Part shown: positions 45,880 through 54,728 of the stretch, piece by piece
How positions within the stretch are numbered: the first letter of the stretch is position 1
Layout: each line of letters starts with the position of its first letter
Origin: Neobacillus ginsengisoli
GTDB lineage: Bacteria > Bacillota > Bacilli > Bacillales_B > DSM-18226
DNA length: 64,000 nucleotides
Direction: 5' to 3'
Assembly (NCBI RefSeq): GCF_030813055.1
Contig: NZ_JAUSTW010000005.1
Location: 124,001 to 188,000, forward strand
Notes under the pieces: generated by a model
Told to the model about the DNA's origin: nothing
Databases searched by the model: none
Seen by the model: the letters and a program-made list of their open reading frames with translations, nothing else
Position numbers and translations under genes: made by a program

Positions 45880-45975
45880 ATATGGGAAAGACTCATCTTT
45901 ATTCCTCCTCGTTAACTTTAGTGCTGCTTCTAACTCACGATAATGCCAGTTGGACTGGAATTTTACTTGGTTCAT
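45874..45975 (-). CDS. Possible small protein upstream of tetR (33 aa)
   Basis: An open frame from ATG 45975 encodes 33 residues of amphipathic look (NWHYRELEAALKLTRRNKDE). Its ribosome site is weak and its stop falls in the TetR operator. A shorter frame with a strong site (GAGGAGGAATAAAG then MSLSHIFE) overlaps it. Either could be a leader peptide; the rest of 45976-46206 is non-coding apart from the terminator. Confidence 0.3.
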   Translation of the reverse strand: MNQVKFQSNWHYRELEAALKLTRRNKDESFPYI

Positions 45976-46058
45976 TGGATCATAGAATCATTCCCAGCCC
46001 TTCATTTTTTTAGCAATAGCTTAAATATATGAAGGAAAAATAACAAAATATGAAATTA

Positions 46059-46092
46059 CCAAAAAAGCCCTGGTTACCCAGGGCTAAAAATT
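46059..46092. terminator. Intrinsic terminator
   Basis: aaaaaagccctggttaccca gggct then aaaaatt. It is 115 bases past the end of the ABC importer operon. Confidence 0.75.
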
Positions 46093-46206
46093 GAATACCG
46101 AGATCTAATAGGTGATATCCTAAAATATCAATCTTTAAGTTTCTCCAACTAATTCGCCAAACATCAGCATTAGTAAAAAGATTACCTCAATGGCAGACGT
46201 TTTCTG

Positions 46207-46932
46207 TTAATGCAAAATTTTCCCAAGGAAGCTTTTGGTTCTCTCATACTTAGGGTAATGAAACAAGTCCTCTGGTTTCCCTTCCTCGATAATAGTACCC
46301 TCGTCCATAAATAACACTCGATCCCCCACTTCTTTTGCAAATCCCATTTCATGCGTAACCACAATCATGGTCATGCCTTCTTTTGCCAAATCTTTCATTA
46401 CTTTCAACACTTCGCCTACCATTTCAGGATCAAGCGCAGACGTCGGTTCATCAAATAACATGACCTCCGGCTTCATCGCCAGGGCACGAGCGATTGCTAC
46501 CCGTTGTTGTTGACCTCCGGATAATTCATCCGGATAACTGCTTTCTTTTTGAGATAACCCTACTTTTTGAAGCAGCTGTCGGGCCAGCACTTCACTGTCT
46601 TCCTTAGACATTTTTAGCACTTTCCGGGTTCCAATCGTAATATTTTCAAGGACAGTTAAATGCTGAAACAGGTTGAATCGTTGAAAAACCATTCCGACTT
46701 TTTGACAAAGTTGATTTATATTTGTCTTTGGATGGGTGATTTCCGTGCCAAAGATCGAAATCGTCCCCCCCGTTGCCTTTTCTAGCCCATTTAAGCACCG
46801 AAGAAAAGTGCTTTTGCCACTTCCGGATGGACCGATAACCACGACTACTTCTTTCAGTTGAATCTGAACATTGATATCTTTTAATACATCCAATGAACCA
46901 AAGGATTTTTTCAAATGTTCAACGTTTATCAA
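46207..46932 (-). CDS. Polar amino acid ABC importer, ATPase (GlnQ-like)
   Basis: The 241-residue ATPase has Walker [10 protein letters not shown], signature LSGGQQQR, Walker [13 protein letters not shown] and the D-loop, and the family end typical of GlnQ/ArtM-type proteins (FLGKILH). It powers the importer with the permease (14-base overlap upstream) and the binding lipoprotein. Substrate is a polar amino acid; Gln, Arg or cystine cannot be told apart from sequence. Confidence 0.92.
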   Translation of the reverse strand: MINVEHLKKSFGSLDVLKDINVQIQLKEVVVVIGPSGSGKSTFLRCLNGLEKATGGTISIFGTEITHPKTNINQLCQKVGMVFQRFNLFQHLTVLENITIGTRKVLKMSKEDSEVLARQLLQKVGLSQKESSYPDELSGGQQQRVAIARALAMKPEVMLFDEPTSALDPEMVGEVLKVMKDLAKEGMTMIVVTHEMGFAKEVGDRVLFMDEGTIIEEGKPEDLFHYPKYERTKSFLGKILH

Positions 46933-47596
46933 TTTGCAGCCTCCTCTCTAGATAACCTGCTATTCGAGTAAGAGTGAAAATGATGACGAGGTATAGAATC
47001 GCGACTTCTCCATAAATTTGAAATCCCGCAAAGTTTTCAGCAATAATGATTTGGCCTGTGTATAGGAGTTCGACGATCGCAATAGGAGCTAACAGCGACG
47101 TATCCTTAATTGTTTGTGCAAATTGATTGACCAAAGGAGGAATCATTCGTTTAAAGGCTTGCGGTAATATTATATAGATCATAGTCTGAATCCGAGTCAT
47201 ACCAATGCTATGAGCGGCTTCGCTTTGGCCGCGGTCCACACCCAGTATACCGGCACGAATAATTTCTGTAATATATGCTCCTTCGTTTAAGGCTAATCCG
47301 ATTCCAGCCGCGATAAAGGGATAAACGTCTGCCCCAAACCATTTATTTAATGGAATAATCGTAGGTAAACCCAATGCGATAAAAAGGAGTTGGACTAACA
47401 GAGGAGTTCCGCGGAAAACCTCAACATATAGCCAACTTATTCCTCTTAACACTGGAAAACGGGAAAGTTTACACAATGCGGCAATAAGTCCAATAATGCT
47501 TGCTAGAAAAATAGCGACAAGCGAAAATTCTACGGTTCTCCCTAAACCATGCAGTAATTGAGGAAAGGCATGTACCATAATGCTCCAAGAGTTCAA
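46919..47596 (-). CDS. Polar amino acid ABC importer, permease
   Basis: The 225-residue permease has five helices and the HisM/GlnP signature: [40 protein letters not shown] and the EAA loop [20 protein letters not shown]. The TTG at 47596 with AAGGGGGGAA upstream is the likely start; an upstream frame to 47632 runs through the Shine-Dalgarno. It overlaps the ATPase gene. Confidence 0.92.
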   Translation of the reverse strand: MNSWSIMVHAFPQLLHGLGRTVEFSLVAIFLASIIGLIAALCKLSRFPVLRGISWLYVEVFRGTPLLVQLLFIALGLPTIIPLNKWFGADVYPFIAAGIGLALNEGAYITEIIRAGILGVDRGQSEAAHSIGMTRIQTMIYIILPQAFKRMIPPLVNQFAQTIKDTSLLAPIAIVELLYTGQIIIAENFAGFQIYGEVAILYLVIIFTLTRIAGYLERRLQIDKR

Positions 47597-47621
47597 GAAA
47601 ATTCCCCCCTTATGAAAACAA

Positions 47622-47646
47622 AGGCGTAGCAAAGAGAGCTACGCCT
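47622..47646 (-). terminator. Intercistronic hairpin after the binding-protein gene
   Basis: aggcgtagc / gctacgcct lies between the binding lipoprotein and permease genes. It probably limits readthrough or protects the 5' message, giving excess binding protein. Confidence 0.7.
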
Positions 47647-47651
47647 GATGC

Positions 47652-48494
47652 TTATTTTTTTGAATCATCCAAGGCAACTTTAGCTGGGTCAAGCTCCTCC
47701 TGAACCGCTCCGCTTTGATCCCCGCCAAAGTATTGGGCAAACAGCTTCTTATATTCTCCATTTGCTTTGATTGTTTTCAACCCATCATTGATTTTTTTTA
47801 GCAATTCCGGATTATTTTTAACTACAGCAATCCCATAATACTCACCGGTTAACAAACCTCCGACTACATGGACATCTTTATTGCTGTTGGCATAATCTAA
47901 ATTAACCGGGTTATCAAAAACAACAGCTTCGGCCCCCCCGCTTGCGAGTGCACTATATGCATCATTGATATTATCAAATTGTTTAATATTCTTTTCCGGA
48001 ATCCCTTTAGATTTCAACAAATCGACAGATGACGTTCCTTTTTTTGTTGCAACGAGTTTGGTCTTGAGATCGTCGACACTTTGAATTGGGGAATTGGTTT
48101 TTGTTAGGACCGAAAGACCCGATTTATAGTATGCATTGGAGAAATCGACTGCATTTAATCGGCTTTTCTTAATCGTGATTCCCGCAACAGCCACGTCAAC
48201 CGACTGAGCTTGCAGAGCTGGAATAAGTCCAGTAAACTGCATCGTCGAAAGCTCTACTTTGAGATTTTCCTGCTTAGCTATAGCGTTGATCATGTCAATG
48301 TCAAACCCTTGAACCTTCCCATCCTTTTCGGATTCAAATGGAGGGAAAGTTGTGTCAGCAGCCACTTTGATTATCTGTTGCTTAGATGCCTGTGATTGAG
48401 AGGATGATGAGGAACTTGTACCACATCCGGCTAATACACTTGTGGTGAGAATTCCTACCAGCAAAAGAGAACGATACATTTTTTTATTTAACAT
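47652..48494 (-). CDS. Polar amino acid ABC importer, substrate-binding lipoprotein
   Basis: The 280-residue lipoprotein (signal ending VLAGC, then a Ser/Gln-rich spacer) has the type II periplasmic-binding fold of family 3: DTTFPPFESEKDGKVQGFDI, AGITIKKSRLNAVDFS and the KKGTSSVDLLKS hinge. It delivers the amino acid to the permease. The ATG at 48494 has GGAGGTGTTC upstream. It heads the three-gene operon. The general look is GlnH/ArtP-like. Confidence 0.92.
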   Translation of the reverse strand: MLNKKMYRSLLLVGILTTSVLAGCGTSSSSSSQSQASKQQIIKVAADTTFPPFESEKDGKVQGFDIDMINAIAKQENLKVELSTMQFTGLIPALQAQSVDVAVAGITIKKSRLNAVDFSNAYYKSGLSVLTKTNSPIQSVDDLKTKLVATKKGTSSVDLLKSKGIPEKNIKQFDNINDAYSALASGGAEAVVFDNPVNLDYANSNKDVHVVGGLLTGEYYGIAVVKNNPELLKKINDGLKTIKANGEYKKLFAQYFGGDQSGAVQEELDPAKVALDDSKK

Positions 48495-48628
48495 CAAGAA
48501 CACCTCCATGTATTGTTTGATATATATTCATAATATTGTTTGTCTTCCGAGATATTCCATTTATATAAAACATGCTATACGTTTTGCACGAACATCCCTT
48601 TAACCCCTCCTATCGATGGCTAAAGATA

Positions 48629-48664
48629 AAAGACACCTCATTTTTATATGAATGTGTCTTTATG
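48629..48664. terminator. Terminator-like hairpin upstream of the ABC importer
   Basis: aaaagacac ... gtgtcttta. It may end the leftward 53-aa gene's transcript at 48721 or act in the leader of the importer operon. Confidence 0.45.
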
Positions 48665-48720
48665 ATAGTTTCTAGAACTATATCCTTATATCATGATGAA
48701 TAGTAAAATAGGCCATTCCC

Positions 48721-48882
48721 CTACCTAGATAACGGCCTTTCATGTACCCTATGAACTTCTGATTCATGGACTAATACCACATTTAATTTGTTATCTACTT
48801 CTCTTATTTCACAATAGCCGGAAGTATATTTATAAATAATGGTGTAGAGGTTTCCATTGTATAGCACTTCTTCTGAATTCAA
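48721..48882 (-). CDS. Hypothetical protein (53 aa)
   Basis: A TTG start follows AGGATGG. The 53-residue product looks like a compact beta protein (EVLYNGNLYTIIYKYTSGYC, then EIREVDNKLNVVLVHESEV) ending in a basic tail. Not recognised, but the composition is clearly protein-like and no competing frame exists. Confidence 0.5.
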   Translation of the reverse strand: MNSEEVLYNGNLYTIIYKYTSGYCEIREVDNKLNVVLVHESEVHRVHERPLSR

Positions 48883-49344
48883 TATAATACCATCCTATCT
48901 ATTAAATTTATTTAGTAATAATAATTTTTTATTCACTTACCTTCCTATTTATGTCATTGGTGTTTATACATTTTTTCATTTAAAGAAATTGGCATCTTCT
49001 TACGTTTGAATAGGCACTAACCTAAATCAAATTTTTTTGATAAATATTGTTGACAAAAGAAAATATTGGATATAATATAAATTTATCAAGATTATTTGAT
49101 TTATGAAGTTGGTGAAAAAAATTCAAATCAAAATTGTCTTATCATAAAAGATTTATAAGATGCAAACATTATCACAAAAGAAACTTGGAGTTATTACGAA
49201 CTGTATCAAGAAGAACTCAACCATCTTTTGTATCATGACCTTTCTTGTCTATTCAAACCAAGCTGATTGCTATTTTTTTCATCGTTTCATCAACTTTTTT
49301 TGATTAATATATCAATATAATTTGATTAACAGGAGGAGTTAAGG
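48883..49344. other. Intergenic region with possible gene remnant
   Basis: Very AT-rich. Between 49156 and 49265 on the + strand a protein-like frame (TKETWSYYELYQEELNHLLY, then HDLSCLFKPS) has no start codon and may be the end of a lost gene. Nothing else is supported. Confidence 0.35.
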
Positions 49345-49515
49345 ATGTTTAATGAATATGGAGTTTTACAATGGATCAAATTTCGTCAGGAAGAAATTGA
49401 AAGGAATGCCAGAGACGCTTGGAAGTTCTACACTGTTACAGACGATGAAAATAAACCATTAAACTCTCAAGCAAAAACACAACCACAAATTAAGCCCTGC
49501 TGCGGATGTGCTTAA
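49345..49515 (+). CDS. Small Cys-tailed hypothetical protein (56 aa)
   Basis: ATG is preceded by the strong site AGGAGGAGTTAAGG. The 56-residue product has an amphipathic first half (VLQWIKFRQEEIERNARDAW), a polar linker and a C-terminal PCCGCA. The CCGC tail suggests metal binding or thiol chemistry. I do not recognise it. Confidence 0.65.
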   Translation: MFNEYGVLQWIKFRQEEIERNARDAWKFYTVTDDENKPLNSQAKTQPQIKPCCGCA

Positions 49516-49613
49516 CATTAGGAAGGATTTTTAGAAATTTGGATGGCAAAGTTATATAAATCCTGATAACGTGGACATCGTAAACACCGAAAGAACAAAT
49601 TTAAGGACCAGTA

Positions 49614-49822
49614 GTAATTTTCCTGTTTGGCATGTCCGAATAAGCCTCGCATTCGGACTGCCATAGGTAAATTCTTGGTTGTCCTGTCCGAACACCCCCC
49701 TTATTCGGACTATCATAAGTAATTTTCCTGTTTGTTCTGTCCGAACAACCCTCGCATTCGGACTGACATAGGCATTTTCCTACTTGTCCTGGCCGACTAA
49801 GCCTTGGTTAGGACTGCCATTG
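49614..49822. repeat. Four tandem ~53-bp repeats each containing a GTCCGAAT hairpin
   Basis: Copies start at 49614, 49667, 49719 and 49772. Each has a left part like gtaattttcctgtttg, then an inverted repeat GTCCGAA...TTCGGAC enclosing 9-11 bases, then (t)g(c/a)cata. Copy 4 is the most diverged (GGCCGACTAA...TTAGGAC). The copies are imperfect and have no unique spacers, so this is not CRISPR. The remaining 49516-49613 and 49823-49879 show no gene. Confidence 0.8.
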
Positions 49823-49879
49823 GCAATGTGCAAGGGAAAGGTGGCTAAGTTCCGATTCATTTCACTCTTAAAATGATTG

Positions 49880-50242
49880 TTAAAACGTACTTCCAACCCA
49901 TCCTCCAATCCATGCGAAAAGGACCCCTAATAATACTGAGCTAGTAACATAAATTAGTGCCGTTTTTGTTTCCTTTTTATGTAACAGCTGAATGGTTTCA
50001 TAGCCAAAGGTTGAAAAAGTAGTATAAGCTCCAATGAAACCAGTACCGAAAAAAAACCATAACCAATCTGAAATTAGATGTCGCAGATGCAAAACGGCAA
50101 GAAAACCAAGTACAAGTGAACCGCTCAAATTAATGATCCAAGTGCCATATGGGAGTTTCCCCTTTGTCTTGCTTGTAATCCATTTTCCAAGTACAAACCG
50201 CGAAATTGCGCCAAATATACCCCCGATCCCAACAAATAACAT
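49880..50242 (-). CDS. crcB: Fluoride ion channel FluC/CrcB, second subunit
   Basis: The 120-residue, four-helix protein carries the fluoride channel motif GFIGAYTTFSTFGYE and the conserved Asn in WIINLSGS. It exports toxic F- as an (anti)parallel dimer; Gram-positives often make a heterodimer from two adjacent genes, as here. The ATG is 2 bases after the first crcB stop, with AAAGGAGAG inside that gene. Controlled by the fluoride riboswitch at 50706. Confidence 0.93.
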   Translation of the reverse strand: MLFVGIGGIFGAISRFVLGKWITSKTKGKLPYGTWIINLSGSLVLGFLAVLHLRHLISDWLWFFFGTGFIGAYTTFSTFGYETIQLLHKKETKTALIYVTSSVLLGVLFAWIGGWVGSTF

Positions 50243-50244
50243 CG

Positions 50245-50643
50245 TTACGACTCTCCTTTTGATATCCTTTTAGATTGTGAACTATATGTGGCCAATTTTG
50301 AACCAAACAAGGCCAGAGTTATTCCTCCAACTATGCTCAGCAGCAAATAGAGGATAGCAAATACATATTGATGATTCTTTATCAAATTCAATGTTTCAAC
50401 AGAAAAAGTGGAAAATGTGGTAAATGCCCCGGTGAATCCTGATCCAATAGCTAATTTTAAGTTTGGGTTTATCTTCCACTTTTTTGCTGAAATGGTGAAA
50501 AACCATGCAAGAAATAAACACCCCAAAAGGTTGATCATTAAGGTTCCAAACGGAAATCCTGACGGAGAAGGCATTACTTTTCCAATCGAATACCGCAAAA
50601 CGGCACCAAAAAACCCGCCTATCCCGACTGCTATTATATTCAT
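50245..50643 (-). CDS. crcB: Fluoride ion channel FluC/CrcB, first subunit
   Basis: The 132-residue partner has the same four-helix plan with GFTGAFTTFSTFSVE and the conserved Asn in TLMINLLGC, and RYSIGKV in helix 1. GAAGGAGTG precedes the ATG. It is first in the riboswitch-controlled two-gene operon. Confidence 0.93.
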   Translation of the reverse strand: MNIIAVGIGGFFGAVLRYSIGKVMPSPSGFPFGTLMINLLGCLFLAWFFTISAKKWKINPNLKLAIGSGFTGAFTTFSTFSVETLNLIKNHQYVFAILYLLLSIVGGITLALFGSKLATYSSQSKRISKGES

Positions 50644-50668
50644 CCAAACACTCCTTCGTATATCGTCT

Positions 50669-50719
50669 AAAAAAACAGACTCCTACCAGTAACAACATAA
50701 CATTTACTGGTAGGAGTCA
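50669..50719 (-). terminator. Fluoride riboswitch terminator
   Basis: On the - strand GACTCCTACCAGTAA, a loop and TTACTGGTAGGAGTC precede a T run. The 5' arm overlaps the conserved 3' end of the aptamer, as expected for a switch that forms when fluoride is absent. Confidence 0.9.
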
Positions 50720-50760
50720 TTAGTCACAAGAGACAGTTATGGCGAACTCCATCGCCTATT
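50706..50760 (-). ncRNA. Fluoride riboswitch (crcB motif)
   Basis: On the - strand the conserved blocks GGCGATGGAGTTCGCCATAA and, after a short variable arm, ATGACTCCTACC are present. Fluoride binding should prevent the overlapping terminator and turn on the two channel genes. Confidence 0.95.
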
Positions 50761-50771
50761 GAATATTAATT

Positions 50772-50801
50772 ATTATATACCCAAAAATCTTTTAAATTCA
50801 A
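50772..50801 (-). promoter_or_regulatory. Promoter of the fluoride operon
   Basis: On the - strand TTGAAT and TATAAT are 18 bases apart, about 12 bases before the aptamer. Confidence 0.6.
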
Positions 50802-50884
50802 ATGTTAATTAATCAATTTCACGTGTTCCCAAGCAATGAATCGATACCAAAAATATTAAAAAGCAGTGGATTAAAAGGATAAAA

Positions 50885-51706
<822 letters not shown>

Positions 51707-51888
51707 TCATAATAATTTTGTCGATAAAACTTTCATGTAATAGATTGTACCTATATTCTCGTGAAAAATCCAAACATGAATACATGTTTTCTCGTTTTTA
51801 CCAAAAATATAAACCTGGGAGAGTAAATAAAAAAAGCTGCCTCAGTGACAGCTCCTAGCTCGATCCTATTAAGAATTGACTCAATTGT

Positions 51889-52215
51889 TCATTTTTTTCT
51901 AAGAATGTAACAGCTGCCATCTTCCGCAAAATATAAATACTCTCCCTGATTCACATTAAAATTAACATTATTTTTGTCATAAATCAGTTTTGTGACCTTT
52001 ACAAATTGCTCGACTAATTCAATTGCAGGATTAAAAATGATATTTTGGATGCTATTGGTTGAAACAAAGCCTTTCGGGTTACATGTTCTTTCGGGTTTTA
52101 TTTCTGCTATCCATTTTCCATTAAGAAGTACGGTACTCGCGGTTAGACGCGTTTTTCTGTTTTGAATTGACCAAGTTTTTCGGCAGTTACATCGATGTAT
52201 TTTGGACTTCATCAC
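51889..52215 (-). CDS. Hypothetical protein (107-108 aa)
   Basis: The product starts (GTG at 52215 or ATG at 52212) with a basic Cys-containing segment (KIHRCNCRKTWSIQNRKTR) and continues with a predicted beta-rich region ending YLYFAEDGSCYILRKK. The ribosome site is weak (TTAGGTG). There is no membrane helix. Not recognised. Confidence 0.55.
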   Translation of the reverse strand: MMKSKIHRCNCRKTWSIQNRKTRLTASTVLLNGKWIAEIKPERTCNPKGFVSTNSIQNIIFNPAIELVEQFVKVTKLIYDKNNVNFNVNQGEYLYFAEDGSCYILRKK

Positions 52216-52354
52216 CTAATACCTACTTTCAATAATATTGAAAATTCAAAATAAGTATTATGGTAATTTGTATTCGGTAAGTTATAGATTTATTTATAAA
52301 ATCCTTTTTCAATGGGGAATTAGGAGTTGCCCTAACTCGCCTTCCTTATAGCCA

Positions 52355-53224
52355 TCACCGATTATATTTATTCAAAAACGCTACTACCTCATTTGTCATA
52401 TTCTTTGCCTCCTCTGTTGATTTGGCAGCCCCAAGGAATTTGGTGACTCCGCTATGAGAGAGTGTCTTACATTCAAAAAACTCAGCCGTATTGCCGGCTG
52501 TAGTGGTCGTTTGAACAAATGTGGAAATGGAATCTTTCCGTCGGGTAACTAAAAACATAGGCGGAAGGTTTTTATTAGTTGCATAGGTAATAGGAGATGC
52601 TTCAGCCCAGACCTTCTGATCATTCCCAAATACTTTTTTATAGGTACCGAATCTTTGGATAAAATCTGTCAAATCAAGAGGGCCTTCCAGGTTGACGATA
52701 GATTTCAATGAATTTGGGGATAGGCCGACTTTGTTTAAATATTTTGGATTCGTTCCGATAAGCATCACTAAATGCCCGCCGGCAGAATGTCCCATCAGAT
52801 TGATTTTGGTGTTATCGAGATGATAGTTGTCTGCATTTTCATAAATCCATTTAACCGATAAAGAAATATCATTTGCCATTTCTTCGTACGTTGCTTTTGG
52901 AGAAAGACGATGATTGACAGAAACAAATACATAGCCTTTATTTGTAAAAAAGGACGGCTTTTCTGCAACGTTATCTTTATCTCCTCCCGACCATCCCCCG
53001 CCATGTACATAAATAATCACAGGCATTTTTGCCGTGCTAGTAACATTCGGCGCATAAAGATCGAATGATTGCATAGCGTTGTCCCCATATTTTAGATGTA
53101 AATTTTTGACCGCTTGTCCATTTGCATGCTTATTAAAATAAAATACTGAAGCGATAACAAGGGGAAGTAAAATCAGAAAAAATATGTAGATTCTCGTTTT
53201 ATTTAGTGTTTTAACTATATCCAT
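52355..53224 (-). CDS. Alpha/beta hydrolase, carboxylesterase type, membrane-anchored or secreted
   Basis: The 289-residue protein has an N-terminal signal/anchor (RIYIFFLILLPLVIASVFYF) and an alpha/beta hydrolase domain of the BD-FAE/esterase group. Oxyanion motif YVHGGGWSGGDK and nucleophile elbow MGHSAGGH are clear; the catalytic His is probably in LSHSGVTKF near the end. It would hydrolyse short acyl or feruloyl-type esters outside the cell. GGAAGG precedes the ATG. Single gene. Confidence 0.88.
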   Translation of the reverse strand: MDIVKTLNKTRIYIFFLILLPLVIASVFYFNKHANGQAVKNLHLKYGDNAMQSFDLYAPNVTSTAKMPVIIYVHGGGWSGGDKDNVAEKPSFFTNKGYVFVSVNHRLSPKATYEEMANDISLSVKWIYENADNYHLDNTKINLMGHSAGGHLVMLIGTNPKYLNKVGLSPNSLKSIVNLEGPLDLTDFIQRFGTYKKVFGNDQKVWAEASPITYATNKNLPPMFLVTRRKDSISTFVQTTTTAGNTAEFFECKTLSHSGVTKFLGAAKSTEEAKNMTNEVVAFLNKYNR

Positions 53225-53377
53225 TTTTATCTTCCTTCCTCCGTTGAATATAAGTTATTTTACCATTTTTATTCAATTAACATCCCACATAAAATCTTTA
53301 AGAAATGTAAAACCGTAGATCCGTGTAAATCAATAAAAGCTGCCCTAAGCAGCCTTTGTTTAATGAATTTATGTGTC

Positions 53378-53662
53378 TTACATATGTCCTGTATAATAAC
53401 CGCTATGACCATGATGATAGCCATAACCTGGATAATAACCGCCGTGTCCATGATGATAGCCATAACCTGGATAATAACCGCCATGCCCATGATGATAGCC
53501 ATAACCTGGATAATAACCGCCATGCCCATGATGGTAGCCATGATCAGGATAATAGCCCCCGTGACCATGGTGATAGCCATGATCAGGATAATAACCCCCG
53601 TGACCATGGTGATAGCCATGATCAGGATAAGCACTAATATTTCTTAGGAATTGTTCTTCCAT
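53378..53662 (-). CDS. His/Tyr/Gly 13-residue repeat protein, possible spore coat protein
   Basis: After a short N-terminus (MEEQFLRNISAYPDH) the 94-residue protein consists of six copies of a 13-residue unit of the form GYHHGHGGYYP(D/G)(H/Y), encoded by 39-bp DNA repeats. The His content (HHGH in each unit) suggests metal binding and the Tyr content crosslinking; YeeK-type Bacillus coat proteins have similar composition. The ATG at 53662 has AGGAGGAGATTAGA upstream. A CATACACTA element 30 bases before the start fits a mother-cell promoter. Long frames on the opposite strand are shadows. Confidence 0.75.
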   Translation of the reverse strand: MEEQFLRNISAYPDHGYHHGHGGYYPDHGYHHGHGGYYPDHGYHHGHGGYYPGYGYHHGHGGYYPGYGYHHGHGGYYPGYGYHHGHSGYYTGHM

Positions 53663-53691
53663 TCTAATCTCCTCCTCAACTGGTTGCAAAT

Positions 53692-53700
53692 TAGTGTATG
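53692..53700 (-). promoter_or_regulatory. Putative mother-cell -10 of the repeat protein
   Basis: On the - strand CATACACTA matches CATANNNTA, 30 bases before the start codon. No clear -35. Confidence 0.35.
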
Positions 53701-53755
53701 TGTCCATATGGAAAGAGAAAAAGATTTCTGCCCGGTTTCGAGTAAATGAAAATTG

Positions 53756-54562
53756 TTAAATTTTAAGCTTCGTTATAAAAAATAATTCATTTTGAAACTT
53801 TTCTAACAACTCTTCGAATGGGGAATCAATTAAAAGTGGAAAAAGGGATTCTAATGCATCTGTGTAATTCTGGCCTAATACTTCCCGCAAAATCACATAT
53901 TTATGAAATAGCATCGCTTTTTCAAAATCAACACCTAACCCATATATGCCTTGAAACAACTCATCTTTGGGAATTTGTTTAACTATCTTTAACACTCTTT
54001 CATTTTTTTTAATAAATTTTTCATTTAAATAATGTGTTACATAATCTGTATAAATCATTTGCCCAATATCAGTAGTTTCTTTTTTTGAGTAATTAAAGCC
54101 AATTACATGATCTTCCTTTTTTTCACGGATAATAAAGGTTTTATTACCTTGTAAATGGGTAATAAAATTTTTTACGGTCTTATCAAAAATTTTGTCAAAT
54201 TGAATGATTTGTTGAAGTTTTACTGCAAAATCCTTATGTTCTTCACCTACAACAAATAACCTGTCCACTATTGGTAGTAGTTTTAATACTCCCTCTGAAA
54301 GCTGGCTGGAGGCATCGTAAATAACAATATCGTATTCTTTCTTCAACTTTTTAACCTTTTGTTTTTGTTCGGTTAATGATAATTTGGAGAATTCATGGAT
54401 GATTTCATTGGAAATCTCTTCTTTTTCTAACGTCCCATAGGAAATATAGGCAGCTGATAAGGTTGTATTCATTTTAAGCCAATTGTAAATAGATAAACAC
54501 AATTCAGTCACGCCTGATTTTGCTTTTGGCGAATAGAAACCAACCAAGTACATTTTATTCAC
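53756..54562 (-). CDS. MinD/ParA-like protein with degenerate P-loop
   Basis: The 268-residue protein opens like a SIMIBI-class ATPase: a beta strand MYLVGFYSPKAKSGVTELCL where the KGGxGKT Walker A should be, and YDIVIYDASSQLSEGVLKLL as the Walker A'/B region, then LFVVGEEHKDFAVKL. The Walker A is altered (PKAKSGVTE), so nucleotide binding may be weak or lost. The second half is alpha-helical and unfamiliar. The start is probably GTG at 54562; an ATG lies 9 bases on. Single gene, role unknown; similar proteins accompany type II/IV secretion or plasmid functions. Confidence 0.6.
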   Translation of the reverse strand: MNKMYLVGFYSPKAKSGVTELCLSIYNWLKMNTTLSAAYISYGTLEKEEISNEIIHEFSKLSLTEQKQKVKKLKKEYDIVIYDASSQLSEGVLKLLPIVDRLFVVGEEHKDFAVKLQQIIQFDKIFDKTVKNFITHLQGNKTFIIREKKEDHVIGFNYSKKETTDIGQMIYTDYVTHYLNEKFIKKNERVLKIVKQIPKDELFQGIYGLGVDFEKAMLFHKYVILREVLGQNYTDALESLFPLLIDSPFEELLEKFQNELFFITKLKI

Positions 54563-54728
54563 CGGCCTTTTATATCAATAGTATTCGAGAAATATATAAA
54601 TGTAAGAGACAAACCCCCACTCTCACCACTTATTCTAAAAAAATATAATCAATCGGGTAGAAATAATTGTCTAACTTTTTGTAAAATTGAAATAATACTA
54701 GATTCTTAAAGCAAAGGGAGGTATAACA

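Noticed and set aside
49614..49822. CRISPR array
   Set aside because: The whole 53-bp unit repeats, with no unique spacers of constant length, only four diverged copies and no cas genes.
53356..53647. His/Asp-rich and Ile/Met-rich open frames on the + strand, plus a second - strand frame
   Set aside because: They arise from the 39-bp repeat of the His/Tyr protein; only the frame with AGGAGGAG and a unique N-terminus is kept.
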